64,000 nt of DNA, taken from a bacterium. GTDB taxonomy: Bacteria; Acidobacteriota; Thermoanaerobaculia; Multivoradales; JAHEKO01. Of the stretch, positions 1 to 12,779 are shown piece by piece. The notes under the pieces are model-generated. The model saw only the letters and a program-made list of their open reading frames with translations. It did no database searches and was not told the origin of the DNA. Location of the stretch: assembly GCA_024224155.1 (NCBI GenBank), contig JAAENP010000005.1, positions 42,736 to 106,735 on the forward strand, in the 5' to 3' direction. The stretch's first letter is position 1; every line of letters begins with the position of its first letter. Both the position numbers and the translations under genes were made by a program.

Positions 1-569
1 GCGACACTCTCGAGTCCTGGAATAGGCTTCTTGCCGAGTTTGGGAATGAGCTGATTAGGCTTCGGTACACTTACCTGAGTGAGCTCCAGGCTGCGCTCGC
101 GGAAACGCTGATCGAGAGCGGGATCGAGCTTCAGCCCGTCGAGTTACGCTACCGGCCCAACCCCGAGTCGGGGGCCGAATCGGTCGAGGGTTTTCTGAGG
201 GCTCTGGAACTCGAGCGCAAGAGTGAGTTGAGACGCAGGAGAAGCCTGGTGGGGCCACACCGGGACCGCCTCGAGATCCGCTGGGGTATGTCGGATATCG
301 GCCGTTCGGCGTCGGCCGGAGAGCGCAAGCTCTTCGGGCTGGTGCTGACCGCGGCCAGACGGCGGGCTCTACGGGCCGGTGGCCGGGAGCCGATCATCTT
401 GCTGGATGACCTGGACGCGACCCTCGACGGCCCCCATCTGGAGGCTGCTTGGCGACTCTTCGACAACGTGCCGCAGGTGGTCGCTTCGTCGGCGGATCCG
501 GCGACAGGTCGCCGATTCAATGGGGTCAGTAGCTGGTGTCTGAAGGACGGCCGAATCGAGCCGCTGTAG
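1..569 (+). CDS. recF: RecF, C-terminal part (cut by window start)
   Basis: This is the last ~188 residues of the DNA replication and repair ATPase RecF, which binds gapped DNA and helps RecOR load RecA. The reading frame is open from base 3 to a TAG at 567-569. The segment LVGPHRDRL, the SMC/RecF-type signature SASAGERKL and a Walker B-like IILLDDLDATLD are visible. The C-terminus SWCLKDGRIEPL fits the end of the family. The Walker A half lies before the window. Position directly upstream of gyrB matches the common dnaA-dnaN-recF-gyrB order. Confidence 0.93.
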   Translation, partial: DTLESWNRLLAEFGNELIRLRYTYLSELQAALAETLIESGIELQPVELRYRPNPESGAESVEGFLRALELERKSELRRRRSLVGPHRDRLEIRWGMSDIGRSASAGERKLFGLVLTAARRRALRAGGREPIILLDDLDATLDGPHLEAAWRLFDNVPQVVASSADPATGRRFNGVSSWCLKDGRIEPL

Positions 570-3262
<2,693 letters not shown>

Positions 3263-3296
3263 GTGGTCGGCCTAGCGGACAAAAGGTAAGCGAGGA

Positions 3297-5834
3297 ATGA
3301 GCGAGCAAGATCGACTGCTTCCGTTCGACGATTCCGTGGTCGTCGATATCGAAGATGAAATGAAGCGCAGCTACATCGATTACGCCATGAGCGTGATCGT
3401 GGGCCGAGCGCTGCCCGATGTTCGTGACGGTTTGAAGCCGGTCCATCGGCGAGTTCTCTACGGCATGTGGGAGAGCGGCAACCGCTCGAACCGACCGTAC
3501 AAGAAGTCGGCTCGCATTGTCGGTGACGTCATGGGTAAGTACCACCCCCATGGCGACTCGGCGATCTACGACACGGTAGTGCGTTTGGCGCAGGACTTTT
3601 CCATGCGCTATCCACTGGTCGACGGTCAGGGCAACTTCGGATCCATAGATGGTGACAGTGCGGCGGCGATGCGCTACACCGAAGTTCGGCTCACGAAACT
3701 GGCCGAGGAGACCCTGCGCGAGGACATCGACAAGGAAACCGTAGATTGGGTGCTCAACTACGACGGCTCACTGCAGGAGCCGGTGGTGTTGCCCGCCCGT
3801 GTCCCGAACCTCCTGGTCAACGGCGCCGCCGGTATTGCGGTGGGTATGGCCACCAACATTCCCCCGCACAACTTGGCGGAGATCATCGACGCGCTGGTGC
3901 TTCTCATCGACCAGCGCGACGCCGGCATGGAGGATCTGCTCCGGGTCGTTCCAGGACCGGATTTTCCGACTGCGGGATTCATCCATGGCAGACAGGGCAT
4001 CCGCAATGCCTATGCCACCGGGCGCGGCAGCATCCAGGTGCGGGCGCGGGCGGCCATCGAGACCCGAAAGCGGGGCGACAAGCAGTCGATCATCATCACC
4101 GAGCTGCCGTACCAGGTGAACAAGGCCAGGCTGCTGGAGAAGATCGCGGACCTGGTTCATCAGAAGAGGATCGAGGGGATCACAGACCTGCGCGACGAAT
4201 CCGATCGCGACGGTATTCGGATCGTCGTGGATATCAAGCGCGAACAGATCGCCGAGATCATCCTCAACAAGCTCTACAAGCTGACTCCGATGCAAACCAC
4301 CTTCGGGATCATCTTGCTGGCGATCGTCGACAACCAGCCCAGGGTGTTGAACCTGCTCGAGATGCTCGAGCATTTCCTGGATCACCGCAAAACCGTGGTG
4401 GTTCGACGAACTCGCTACGATTTGCGCAAAGCCGAAGAGCGAGCTCACATCCTCGAGGGAATCCTCAAGGCCCTCGACCAGCTCGACGAGATCATCACCG
4501 CGATTCGTTCGAGCCGCACTCCGGCGGGGGCAAGGGAGCGCCTGATTGCCGAGTTCTCGCTGAGCGAGCCCCAGGCCCAGGCGATCCTGGACATGCGGTT
4601 GCAGAAGCTCACCGGCCTCGAGCGCGAGAAGGTGGTCGAGGAGTACAAGGAACTCACCGCTCTGATCGAGCGCCTCAGAGCTCTGCTTGCGTCCGACGAA
4701 CTGGTCTTGGCCCAGATTCGCCAGGAGCTGCTCGAGATCCGGAAGAGCTACGGCGATCCGCGGCGTACCGAGATCATCTCCGAGAAGGAAGACATCACGG
4801 TCGAAGACATGATTGCCGACGAGAAGATGGTGATCACCGTGACCAATGCGGGTTACGTTAAGCGGTCCCCGCTGTCGCTCTACCGAGCGCAAAATCGGGG
4901 CGGTAAGGGTCGGCGGGGCATGGTGGCGAAAGAGGGCGACTTCGTCGAGCATCTCTACGTCGCCACCGCGCACAGCTACATTCTGGTTTTCACCGAAACG
5001 GGACAGGTCCACTGGCTCAAGGTTCACGAGATTCCGCAGATGGGTCCGGCCTCGCGAGGCAAGGCGATCGTCAACCTGCTCCACCTGGCCGGCGACGAGA
5101 GAGTCGCGACGACGGTAGCCGTGCGTGAGTTCACAGAGGACCAGTTCCTGGTTTTTGCGACCGAGAGCGGGACCATCAAGAAGACCGCGCTCATGGAGTA
5201 CTCGCGACCCCGTGCCGGTGGCATTCGGGCGATCAACGTTGACGAGGGCGACCGGCTCCTGGGGGTCCGCATGACCGATGGCTCGAGGTCCATCCTGCTG
5301 GCAACGGCAAAGGGCTTCGCGATCCGATTCGCCGAGTCGGACGCCAGGCCGATGGGCCGGGCCACGAGGGGGGTGCGCGGAATCCGTCTCCGCAAGGACG
5401 ATCGAGTGGTCGCCATGGAGTCTCTCGACCCCGAGGGCGGCGAGCTCTTGTCGCTGACCGCGCGTGGAGTCGGCAAACGCACCGTGGCCTCTCAGTACCG
5501 CATCCAGAGCCGCGGCGGCAAGGGGATCATAAACCTCAAGGTCTCGGAGAAGACCGGGGAGGTCATAGGCACTCGCCAGGTCGTGGCGAACGATGGCCTG
5601 ATGTTGATCACCCAGGAGGGCAAGATCATTCGGATCGGAGTCGACGGCGTGCGCGTCAGTGGCCGCTCGACTCAGGGGGTCAAGCTCATGGACCTCGGTG
5701 CCGACGACCGGGTGGTGGCGGTCGCGAAGCTCGCCGAACGAAACGAGGGAGACGACCTCGCCGAAGGTGGAGAGGAAGAACCGGCGGAGCTCGCCCAGCT
5801 GACGACGACTCCCGCCGAGCCCGACGCCGAATAG
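3297..5834 (+). CDS. gyrA: DNA gyrase subunit A
   Basis: This is the DNA breakage-reunion subunit of gyrase (845 aa). The catalytic tyrosine is Y127 in AAAMRYTEV. The quinolone-determining loop reads [12 protein letters not shown], with Ser88 and Asp92 at the usual resistance positions, so it looks wild type. The C-terminal beta-pinwheel contains QNRGGKG (a GyrA-box-like motif) and a second copy QSRGGKG. The protein ends in an acidic tail rich in Glu and Asp. An AAGG ribosome site precedes the ATG by about 10 bases. It is probably co-transcribed with gyrB. Confidence 0.97.
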   Translation: MSEQDRLLPFDDSVVVDIEDEMKRSYIDYAMSVIVGRALPDVRDGLKPVHRRVLYGMWESGNRSNRPYKKSARIVGDVMGKYHPHGDSAIYDTVVRLAQDFSMRYPLVDGQGNFGSIDGDSAAAMRYTEVRLTKLAEETLREDIDKETVDWVLNYDGSLQEPVVLPARVPNLLVNGAAGIAVGMATNIPPHNLAEIIDALVLLIDQRDAGMEDLLRVVPGPDFPTAGFIHGRQGIRNAYATGRGSIQVRARAAIETRKRGDKQSIIITELPYQVNKARLLEKIADLVHQKRIEGITDLRDESDRDGIRIVVDIKREQIAEIILNKLYKLTPMQTTFGIILLAIVDNQPRVLNLLEMLEHFLDHRKTVVVRRTRYDLRKAEERAHILEGILKALDQLDEIITAIRSSRTPAGARERLIAEFSLSEPQAQAILDMRLQKLTGLEREKVVEEYKELTALIERLRALLASDELVLAQIRQELLEIRKSYGDPRRTEIISEKEDITVEDMIADEKMVITVTNAGYVKRSPLSLYRAQNRGGKGRRGMVAKEGDFVEHLYVATAHSYILVFTETGQVHWLKVHEIPQMGPASRGKAIVNLLHLAGDERVATTVAVREFTEDQFLVFATESGTIKKTALMEYSRPRAGGIRAINVDEGDRLLGVRMTDGSRSILLATAKGFAIRFAESDARPMGRATRGVRGIRLRKDDRVVAMESLDPEGGELLSLTARGVGKRTVASQYRIQSRGGKGIINLKVSEKTGEVIGTRQVVANDGLMLITQEGKIIRIGVDGVRVSGRSTQGVKLMDLGADDRVVAVAKLAERNEGDDLAEGGEEEPAELAQLTTTPAEPDAE

Positions 5835-5861
5835 GCCCCCGACGGCTCGAGTTGGCGCCAG

Positions 5862-6455
5862 TTGCCTGAAGACCAGCAGCCGATGCCGTCCGGTGCGCTC
5901 CTTCGCTGGGGCTCGTGGATCTATCTGGTGCTGGCGGTGGCGGCGGTCTTGTGGCTAGGGCTGCGCGATGGCTTGATTCCGATGGCCTTGTTTCTTGATC
6001 GCACGACCTGGCTCCTGGATCTAGCGGTTGGCGCCGCTGCAGCGGCCGCCGTGATCGGGCTCTGGCAGCTCGGGTTGCATCTGTTGCCGAGTGCTCGAGC
6101 GCTCGAAAGAACCATCGCCGAGACGGTCGGGCCGCTGAGCGGCGCCGAGGTTGTCACGCTGGCGGTTCTCTCCGGCTTCGCCGAAGAGCTCTTCTTCCGA
6201 GGTGCGGTTCAGTCCCAGTGGGGGATTCTGCCCGCGACGCTGTTCTTCGCTCTGCTTCATATGGGTCCGGGGCGGGAGTTCCGCTTGTGGACGGTATTTG
6301 CTCTGCTGGCGGGAGCTGCCTTGGGGGCTCTCATGATCTGGCGGGGCAACCTTCTGGCGCCGACCGTCGCTCATTTTTCGGTGAATCTAGTAGGGCTCTC
6401 ACGTCTGCGGAAACTGACCCCGGCGCCACCAGAGCCCCCAGTTGACCTCTGCTAG
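5862..6455 (+). CDS. CPBP-family intramembrane metalloprotease
   Basis: This membrane protein of up to 197 aa has the motifs of the CPBP (CAAX protease/bacteriocin-processing, Abi) family: FAEELFFRG (EExxxR), then LLHMG, then VAHFSVN, which supply the glutamates and histidines of the intramembrane active site. Hydrophobic segments lie around residues 20-35, 45-65, 95-115, 125-140 and 150-165. The start may be TTG 5862 or ATG 5883, both in frame; neither has a strong ribosome site. It begins 27 bases after gyrA and could be read through from it. The substrate cannot be inferred. Confidence 0.82.
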   Translation: MPEDQQPMPSGALLRWGSWIYLVLAVAAVLWLGLRDGLIPMALFLDRTTWLLDLAVGAAAAAAVIGLWQLGLHLLPSARALERTIAETVGPLSGAEVVTLAVLSGFAEELFFRGAVQSQWGILPATLFFALLHMGPGREFRLWTVFALLAGAALGALMIWRGNLLAPTVAHFSVNLVGLSRLRKLTPAPPEPPVDLC

Positions 6456-6486
6456 ACTGACTGCCGTTTTCTTGGAGGTGTGACGA

Positions 6487-7869
6487 ATGGCGACAGATTC
6501 GAACGATGTGCTGACTCGCGTGGACGGCGAGAAGCCCGGATATCTGGGGCAGCTCAAGGACTATCTGCGGATACCTTCGATCTCGACCGACCCGGCCTAC
6601 GCCGATGCCGTGCACAAGTGTGCGGCGTTCCTGAAAGCCCAGTTCGACGCTGCCGGTCTGGACGCGGAGATCATTTCCACCGAGCGCTATCCGCTGGTCT
6701 ACGCGGAGTGGCTCGGAGCGCAAGGCAAACCCACCATCCTCTTCTACGGTCACTACGATGTGCAGCCGCCGGACCCGATCGAGGAGTGGCGCAACCCGCC
6801 GTTCGAGCCGACCGAAGAAGGCGACCTGTTGGTGGCCCGCGGCGCAACCGACGACAAAGGCCAGTCGTTCGCGCACATCAAGGCCGTAGCTGCGATGCTG
6901 GCGGAGCGCGGCTCACTTCCGATCAACGTCAAGTTCGTGATCGAGGGCGAGGAGGAATCGGGAGGCGAATCGATCGAGCATTTCGTACGCGAGAACGGCG
7001 CCGAGAAGTTGGCCTGTGACGCGATCGTAGTGTCGGATTCGTCGATGTTCGCGCCCGGGCAACCGTCGCTTCTATACGGCCTCAAAGGCCTTGCCTACAT
7101 GGAGATTCGCGTAGACGGTCCGAACCGGGATCTGCACTCGGGGACCTTCGGGGGCGCCGTCGCCAATCCGGCGAACGCGCTCGCGTATATCCTCGCGCGG
7201 TTGCTCGACCAGAAGACCGGTAAGGTGAGGATCCCGGGTTTCTATGACGAGGTGTTGCCGCTCGAGGAGTGGGAGCGCGAGGCGTTCGCCGCGTTGCCTC
7301 ATGATGACGACGCCTATCGCGAGGAGCTCGGAATCTCGGAGACTTTCGGCGAAGAGGGTTACTCGACGCTGGAGCGATCCTGGGCCCGGCCCACTTGCGA
7401 CGTCAACGGCATTTTCGGCGGTTATCAAGGGGAGGGCGCAAAGACCGTGCTGCCTGGTTGGGCCGGTGCCAAGGTCTCCATGCGCCTGGTGCCGAATCAG
7501 GATCCCGACAGGATCGCGAAGTTGTTCGCAGACTATGTCGAGTCGATCGCGCCGGCGGGAGTGCGGGTTTCGGTGAGTTGGAATCATGGTGCCGGTCCGG
7601 TGCTGATCGATGCCGAGGGCCCGATTGTCGAAGCCGCCATGGCAGCGCAGGAAGATATTTGGGGCAGAAAACCAGTGCTGATTCGCGAGGGCGGCTCGAT
7701 TCCGATCGTGGGCACGTTCTCAGAGGTTCTGGCGGTGCCGGTGTTGCTGATGGGCTTTGGGCTCAGCGATGACCGGCTGCATTCGCCCAACGAGAAGTTC
7801 AACATCAGCCATTTTTACAACGGCATCCGTACGACCGTGCGCCTGCTCGATCGGGTCGCGGAGATCTAG
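6487..7869 (+). CDS. M20-family metallodipeptidase
   Basis: This 460-aa protein is a zinc peptidase of the M20 family (CNDP/carnosinase-like dipeptidase clan), predicted cytoplasmic because no signal peptide is visible. Metal ligands and catalytic residues are in place: GHYDVQPP, RGATDDKGQ, EGEEESGGES and, near the C-terminus, LHSPNEKFNI. The dimerisation (lid) domain lies between about residues 200 and 320. A strong GGAGGTG ribosome site precedes the ATG. The likely substrates are dipeptides or N-acyl amino acids, but specificity cannot be read from sequence. The CYTH gene starts 7 bases downstream. Confidence 0.9.
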   Translation: MATDSNDVLTRVDGEKPGYLGQLKDYLRIPSISTDPAYADAVHKCAAFLKAQFDAAGLDAEIISTERYPLVYAEWLGAQGKPTILFYGHYDVQPPDPIEEWRNPPFEPTEEGDLLVARGATDDKGQSFAHIKAVAAMLAERGSLPINVKFVIEGEEESGGESIEHFVRENGAEKLACDAIVVSDSSMFAPGQPSLLYGLKGLAYMEIRVDGPNRDLHSGTFGGAVANPANALAYILARLLDQKTGKVRIPGFYDEVLPLEEWEREAFAALPHDDDAYREELGISETFGEEGYSTLERSWARPTCDVNGIFGGYQGEGAKTVLPGWAGAKVSMRLVPNQDPDRIAKLFADYVESIAPAGVRVSVSWNHGAGPVLIDAEGPIVEAAMAAQEDIWGRKPVLIREGGSIPIVGTFSEVLAVPVLLMGFGLSDDRLHSPNEKFNISHFYNGIRTTVRLLDRVAEI

Positions 7870-7876
7870 TCAGCCG

Positions 7877-8449
7877 GTGTCGCAGGAGAACAACGACCGC
7901 GCGACGGAAGGCACGGAAGAGCGCGAGATCAAGTTTCGCTGTGAAGACCTCAGCCGTTTGCGCGAACGCCTGATCGAGGCCGAAGCGGAAAGGGTCTCGG
8001 CTTCGGCCAAGGAGACCAACTGGGTGTTCGACCGAAAAGGTGACCTCCAGGAGCGCGGCGAGTTACTGCGAGTTCGCGCCCAGGGAACGGAGGCGCACCT
8101 CACCTTCAAGGGACCCGCGCGCTTCGAGGAGGGTACGAAGATCCGCACCGAGCGCGAGGTCGGGGTCGACGACCACGAAGAGGTAATCGCGATTCTTCGG
8201 GCGCTGGGGTACGAGATCAATCGCCGCTATGAGAAGTTTCGCGAGACCTGGCGGTTGGGTGGCGTCTCGGTGTGCCTCGACCATACGCCGATCGGCGACT
8301 TCGTCGAGTTCGAGGGCTCGAAGGCGGCCCAGGTAGCGAAGCGCTTCGGGTTTTCGCCCACCGAGGCCGAGCGCGGCAACTACCTCGAGCTCTACCGGGA
8401 GTACAGGCAAGACCATCCCGAAGCGCCCGAGGACATGGTCTTCCCTTGA
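7877..8449 (+). CDS. CYTH-domain protein (CyaB / class IV adenylate cyclase-like)
   Basis: This 190-aa protein carries the CYTH signature ExExK near its N-terminus (EREIK, residues 15-19), then LLRVR, LTFKGP and REVGVDD, the alternating charged strands of the triphosphate tunnel fold. Related proteins are class IV adenylate cyclases or thiamine/inorganic triphosphatases; which activity applies here is unknown. I chose the GTG at 7877, just after the upstream stop, because the frame farther upstream only repeats peptidase sequence in another phase. Its stop TGA overlaps the TTG start of the next gene (TTGA, 8446-8449). Confidence 0.82.
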   Translation: MSQENNDRATEGTEEREIKFRCEDLSRLRERLIEAEAERVSASAKETNWVFDRKGDLQERGELLRVRAQGTEAHLTFKGPARFEEGTKIRTEREVGVDDHEEVIAILRALGYEINRRYEKFRETWRLGGVSVCLDHTPIGDFVEFEGSKAAQVAKRFGFSPTEAERGNYLELYREYRQDHPEAPEDMVFP

Positions 8450-9492
8450 AGCCGGCGCGTTTTCGGGCCGTCATCCTTGCTGCCGGGTTAGGCACCGGGC
8501 TCCGTCCGCTGACGCTTTCCTTGCCGAAACCCCTGCTTCCCGTGGCCGGCCTGCCGGTCTTGGGCCACACTTTGCAGGCGCTGCAAAAGCGTGGTTGCGA
8601 GGCAGCCGCGATCAATCTTCACTATCAAGGGGAGAAGATCGCCTCTCGGTTCGGCTCGGATTTCGAGGGCATGCCAATTCGTTACTCGCGCGAGGAGGAG
8701 ATCCGGGGAACGCTCGGTGCTCTGGGTCCACTTCGAGAGTTTCTCGCCCCATCCGAAGTCGTGCTCGTGCTCAATGGCGACAGCCTCGCGCGATGGCCGC
8801 TTGCCAAGCTCCTTCGGCACCACCAGAAACACCAGCCAAGGGCGACTCTGATGGTTTCCTCGCGAGCGCGAGTCGGCGACTACGGTGGCGGCATCGGCAT
8901 CGAGCGCGATGGCAGAGTGGTGTCGTTCAGAAAAACAGCCCCGGATGAGCCCCAGGAATCCAAGGAGACCAGGCGAAGGGTCTTTGCCGGCGCCCATGTC
9001 CTTTCGCCGGAACTCGTGGAGAGAGTTCCCCCCTCACCGTCCGATTTCATCCTCGACCTGTATCAACCATTGGTCGAGAGCGGTGAACGCATAGACGCCG
9101 TCGAGAGCTCGGACCTGTGGTTCGATCTCGGAACTCCGAGGCGCTATCTGCAAGGGGTCATCGGTTGGGCGGGCAAGAGCGGCTGGCGCCGGCGCGGTTG
9201 GTGGAGCTCGGAAGCCGAGGTGGACCCGGAAGCCTCGGTCCGAGGATCCGTGCTGGAAGCGGGCACCAAGATCTCTGCGGGCGCGCGGGTTCGCCGGTCA
9301 TTGGTCCTCTCCGGGGCCTCGATCGGCGCCGGTGCCAGAGTTCGGGATTCGGTGATCGGCTTCTCGGTGAACCTGCCATCGGGTACGGTGGTCGAGAACC
9401 GCCTCGTCACCGAGGCACGCGCCGACACGCCGCCACACGCTAAGGCCTCGGTTGTCGGCGGACTGGTCTACGGTCCCCTCGGCGACGAATAG
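8446..9492 (+). CDS. Nucleotidyltransferase / NDP-sugar pyrophosphorylase-like protein with left-handed beta-helix
   Basis: This 348-aa protein starts at a TTG that overlaps the preceding stop. The N-terminal domain is a nucleotidyl transferase, with AVILAAGLGT, PLTLSLPKPLLPV and LNGDS (metal-binding Asp). The C-terminal ~90 residues contain hexapeptide-like repeats (VDPEASVRGSVLEAGTKI, IGAGARVRDSV), as in mannose-1-phosphate guanylyltransferases and GlmU-like enzymes. Oddly, the signature GxGTR reads GLGTG: the arginine that normally contacts the nucleotide phosphates is Gly18 (GGG codon). The enzyme may be altered or regulatory. A sugar-activation role is the default assignment. Confidence 0.85.
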   Translation: MKPARFRAVILAAGLGTGLRPLTLSLPKPLLPVAGLPVLGHTLQALQKRGCEAAAINLHYQGEKIASRFGSDFEGMPIRYSREEEIRGTLGALGPLREFLAPSEVVLVLNGDSLARWPLAKLLRHHQKHQPRATLMVSSRARVGDYGGGIGIERDGRVVSFRKTAPDEPQESKETRRRVFAGAHVLSPELVERVPPSPSDFILDLYQPLVESGERIDAVESSDLWFDLGTPRRYLQGVIGWAGKSGWRRRGWWSSEAEVDPEASVRGSVLEAGTKISAGARVRRSLVLSGASIGAGARVRDSVIGFSVNLPSGTVVENRLVTEARADTPPHAKASVVGGLVYGPLGDE

Positions 9493-9507
9493 CGTAAGCT
9501 TGCCGGA

Positions 9508-10209
9508 GTGGCGGGGTCTCTTTACAGGCTGGTTGTATTCGATTGGGACGGCACACTTTTGGATTCGATTGCCACCATCGTGGGTTGCACGCAGGCGACG
9601 CTCGACGAGCTGGGATTGCCGCCGGCGGACGAAGCCAATATCCGCTCGGCCATCGGCCTGGGCATCCGCGAAACGGTGGATTCGTTCTGTCCGGGGTGTA
9701 GCGAGGAGACCTTCGGCAGAATCGTCGAGGTCTACCGGAGGCTCTGGTTCGGACGCTACGTCGACGAGCCGGTGCTGTTCGAAGGCGTCGAGGGATTGCT
9801 CGAAGGCCTTGCCGAGGAGGGTCGTTTGCTGGCCGTGGCTACGGCGAAGAGCAGGAGGGGGCTCGCCACTGATCTCGAGCGCACCGGCCTGGGCCGTTTC
9901 TTCCAGGCCAGCCGAACCGTCGACGAAGCGGCCAGCAAACCCAGCCCGGACATGCTTCTCGGCATCCTGAACGAGCTCGGCGTGCGTCCGGAAGAGGCAC
10001 TGATGGTCGGCGACGCCGTCCACGATCTGCAGATGGCGACCAACGCGGGTGTTGCGTCGGTGGGTGTGGCCAGTGGCACCACGGCGCGGGACGTGCTGCT
10101 TGGTAGCGGACCCCTCGAGTGTCTCGATACGGTCGCCGCGCTGCCGGAATGGTTGGCGGAGAACGCTCTCGATCCGGTGCGATCTTCGCCGAAGGAGCTG
10201 GCTCGATGA
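9508..10209 (+). CDS. HAD-superfamily phosphatase (phosphoglycolate phosphatase-like)
   Basis: This 233-aa haloacid dehalogenase-type hydrolase uses an aspartyl-phosphate mechanism. Motif I is FDWDGTLLDS, motif II lies around VATAKS, motif III is the Lys in SKPSPDML, and motif IV is MVGDAVHDLQMA. The helical cap between motifs I and II resembles Gph/PpaX. The predicted start is GTG 9508, 15 bases after the nucleotidyltransferase gene. Substrate is unknown: phosphoglycolate, pyrophosphate or a sugar phosphate are all possible. Its TGA overlaps the ATG of the next gene (ATGA, 10206-10209). Confidence 0.85.
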   Translation: MAGSLYRLVVFDWDGTLLDSIATIVGCTQATLDELGLPPADEANIRSAIGLGIRETVDSFCPGCSEETFGRIVEVYRRLWFGRYVDEPVLFEGVEGLLEGLAEEGRLLAVATAKSRRGLATDLERTGLGRFFQASRTVDEAASKPSPDMLLGILNELGVRPEEALMVGDAVHDLQMATNAGVASVGVASGTTARDVLLGSGPLECLDTVAALPEWLAENALDPVRSSPKELAR

Positions 10210-12773
10210 AGAGAATACACGTCAGCGCAAGCCTGGTCGCGCTCCTGGCGCTCGCGGCCGTCATGGGAGGTGGGCAAGCGGGCGAGGCCGGGCAAGGAGC
10301 GGCGTCGCTGCAGGGCGCCGAGATCCACGAGCGGATCGAGCGGAAGGCCGGTCGGGCACGGGCGAATCCGCGCCCCTTCGATGCGCCCGATCAAGCCCTT
10401 GCCTACTATCGGGCCAAGCGTCTCGGATCGAGTGTTCGGCCCGATGGCTCAGCCGGTTTTGACTCAGTGCGTGCCTACCGGCTGGCGGAGGAGCAGGTCG
10501 CCCGGATGCCGCGTCTTCGCGTCAGTAGCAGAAGACCCTCCAAAGTGGCCAAAGCCGGGAGCTCCTTGGAGCTCGAGGCTGCGACCGCTTGGGAGTGGTT
10601 GGGACCGGGCAATATCGGGGGGCGCACGCGAGTTCTGGCGATCAACCCGAAGAGACCGAAGATCATGTACGCGGGTGGGGTCTCGGGCGGTATCTGGAAG
10701 AGCAAGAACCGCGGCAAGAGCTGGCAGCCGGTGGGCGACCGGCTCTCGAACCTGGCCGTCAATTCACTGGCCATGGACCCCGAGGACCCGAACACCCTCT
10801 ACGCGGGCACCGGCGAGGGTTATTTCCGCGAGGTCGTGCGCCAGACGTCTTTGCCTCTGCGGGGCGGCGGCATCTTCAAGACCACGGACGCGGGCGCGAC
10901 CTGGGAGCTCCTCCGGAAGACCCGCAAGGAGTCGTTTCAGTGGGTGAACGACCTGGTGGTCAGTCCGCGGGCGAGCGATCGAATCTACGCGGCGACTCGG
11001 AAGGGGGTCTTTCGCTCAACCAACGCCGGGCGAAAGTGGAAGAGGATCTTGAGATCCAAGGCTCGCGGCGGCTGTCTCGACCTGGTGCTATCGACCGCGA
11101 ACGGTACCGATACGCTCTTCGCCTCCTGTGGCACTCTCGAGCAGGCGACCGTGCTTCGCAATCGCCGCGCGGAGGACAGCAAGGAGTGGCGGGAAGTGCT
11201 CTCCGAGCCAGGCATGGGGCGCACGTCCTTGGCCATTGCGCCCTCGGACCCGGACGTGGTCTACGCCCTTTCTGCCAGCAACGTGCCGGGCCCCGGAGGG
11301 AACTTCGAGCAAGCTCTGCATGCGGTCTTCCGTTCGACCGCTGGCGGCCTCGAAGGCACCTGGGAAGCACGATTGCGCAACAGCGGCGGGCGCAAGATCG
11401 ACCGGGTCGTTCTCTCCAATCCGATTATTGCCTTCCTGGAAGAGTGCGGTTTTCAGGGTACCAATGGCTTTTTTGCCATGGGTTGGTACGTGAACCTGAT
11501 CGCGGTCGATCCGGGGAATGCCGACCGGATCTGGGTAGGCGGGGTAGACCTTTTTCGTTCCGACGACGGTGGCGCCTCCTTCAACCCGGTGACCTACTGG
11601 TGGAGTGATCCGCCGATACCGAACTCGGTGCACGCCGACCAACACGCGGTGGTCTTTCATCCCAAGAACGGCAGGCGTCTGTACGCGCTCAATGACGGCG
11701 GCGTTTATGAGTTGCGCAACCCGCGAGTGGCCATACCGAGCGATCCGCTGGCGGTGTGCACTCCCGGGTCGAACGGGGGCGATTGGAAGTCGCTCAACAG
11801 AAACTACGGCGTAACCCAGTTCTACCACGGCACCGCGACGCCAGACGCCCGACGATTTATCGCCGGAGCGCAGGACAACGGCACAGTCCTGGGAGACGAG
11901 AGCTTCGGAGCGAACGGTTGGGTGACGATCTCCGGCGGGGACGGAGGCTATTCCGCGATCCACCCCGGCGACAACCGGATCATCTACGTCACCTCTCAGA
12001 ATGGTCGAGTGCGCAAATCGATCGACGGCGGAGCCAGTTTCTCCGAGGCGATCGATGGCATCAGCGATCTCGAGACCAACAACACAGCGAGTTTCCGTGC
12101 CGTCGGCCCGAACTTCCTGTTTATTTCGCCACTCGTCATGGATCCGAATCAACCCCAGCGGCTGTGGCTGGGCGGGCGCCGGCTGTGGCGAACCGATGAC
12201 GGAGCCTTGGGTTGGAGGGCGGCCTCGGCGCCGTTGTCGAGCGCCGGCAAGGTGAGTGCCGTCGCCGTGGCCCCGGGCCGGTCGGATTTGGTTATCGTCG
12301 GCACCGACAACGGCTGGATCCACACCAACGACCAAGCCACACTCGCCGGCAGCACCGACGACTGGCCGGGAACGAGACTGCGTTCCGGTTTCGTATCATC
12401 GATCGCCTTCGATCCGGAGAACCTGGACATCGTCTACGCGACCTACGCGACATTCAACGGCGAGCACGTCTGGAAGAGCGAGGATGCGGGAATGACCTGG
12501 AGCGCCCTGGACGGCAGCGGCGCGGGCGCGCTCCCGGATCTGCCGGTGCACTCGATCGTGGTCGACCCGGCCGAATCCGGACAGATCTTCCTGGGCACCG
12601 ACCTCGGAGTATTTGCCTCTGCCGACGGCGGCTCGACCTGGGGTGTCGAGGCAAGCGGTCTGCCGCCGGCGGTGACCGAGTGGATCAGCTACATCGAGAC
12701 CCCCGGTGGAGCCCGCTATCTGTTCGCCTTTACGCACGGACGAGGCGCCTGGCGCCTGCGCCTGGACGACTGA
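10206..12773 (+). CDS. Secreted beta-propeller (BNR/Asp-box, sortilin-like) protein
   Basis: This 855-aa protein has a signal peptide (MKRIHVSASLVALLALAAVM then small residues). Eight Asp-box-like motifs are spread along it, for example KSKNRGKSW, KTTDAGATW, RSTNAGRKW, RSDDGGASF, KSIDGGASF, KSEDAGMTW and ASADGGSTW, indicating one or two beta-propellers of the sialidase/VPS10 type. No sialidase catalytic triad is evident, so this is more likely a binding or scaffold protein, or a glycosidase of the Asp-box class with unknown substrate. ATG 10206 is chosen because it overlaps the preceding stop. It ends convergently, 6 bases from the flavoprotein gene. Confidence 0.82.
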   Translation: MKRIHVSASLVALLALAAVMGGGQAGEAGQGAASLQGAEIHERIERKAGRARANPRPFDAPDQALAYYRAKRLGSSVRPDGSAGFDSVRAYRLAEEQVARMPRLRVSSRRPSKVAKAGSSLELEAATAWEWLGPGNIGGRTRVLAINPKRPKIMYAGGVSGGIWKSKNRGKSWQPVGDRLSNLAVNSLAMDPEDPNTLYAGTGEGYFREVVRQTSLPLRGGGIFKTTDAGATWELLRKTRKESFQWVNDLVVSPRASDRIYAATRKGVFRSTNAGRKWKRILRSKARGGCLDLVLSTANGTDTLFASCGTLEQATVLRNRRAEDSKEWREVLSEPGMGRTSLAIAPSDPDVVYALSASNVPGPGGNFEQALHAVFRSTAGGLEGTWEARLRNSGGRKIDRVVLSNPIIAFLEECGFQGTNGFFAMGWYVNLIAVDPGNADRIWVGGVDLFRSDDGGASFNPVTYWWSDPPIPNSVHADQHAVVFHPKNGRRLYALNDGGVYELRNPRVAIPSDPLAVCTPGSNGGDWKSLNRNYGVTQFYHGTATPDARRFIAGAQDNGTVLGDESFGANGWVTISGGDGGYSAIHPGDNRIIYVTSQNGRVRKSIDGGASFSEAIDGISDLETNNTASFRAVGPNFLFISPLVMDPNQPQRLWLGGRRLWRTDDGALGWRAASAPLSSAGKVSAVAVAPGRSDLVIVGTDNGWIHTNDQATLAGSTDDWPGTRLRSGFVSSIAFDPENLDIVYATYATFNGEHVWKSEDAGMTWSALDGSGAGALPDLPVHSIVVDPAESGQIFLGTDLGVFASADGGSTWGVEASGLPPAVTEWISYIETPGGARYLFAFTHGRGAWRLRLDD

Positions 12774-12779
12774 TCCGGT

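Noticed and set aside
1..11. Match of the first 11 bases to the reverse complement of repeat copy A
   Set aside because: It lies in recF coding sequence and does not extend further, so chance is the simplest explanation.
3540..3585. Possible quinolone-resistance changes in GyrA
   Set aside because: Ser88 and Asp92 are the susceptible-type residues at the key positions.
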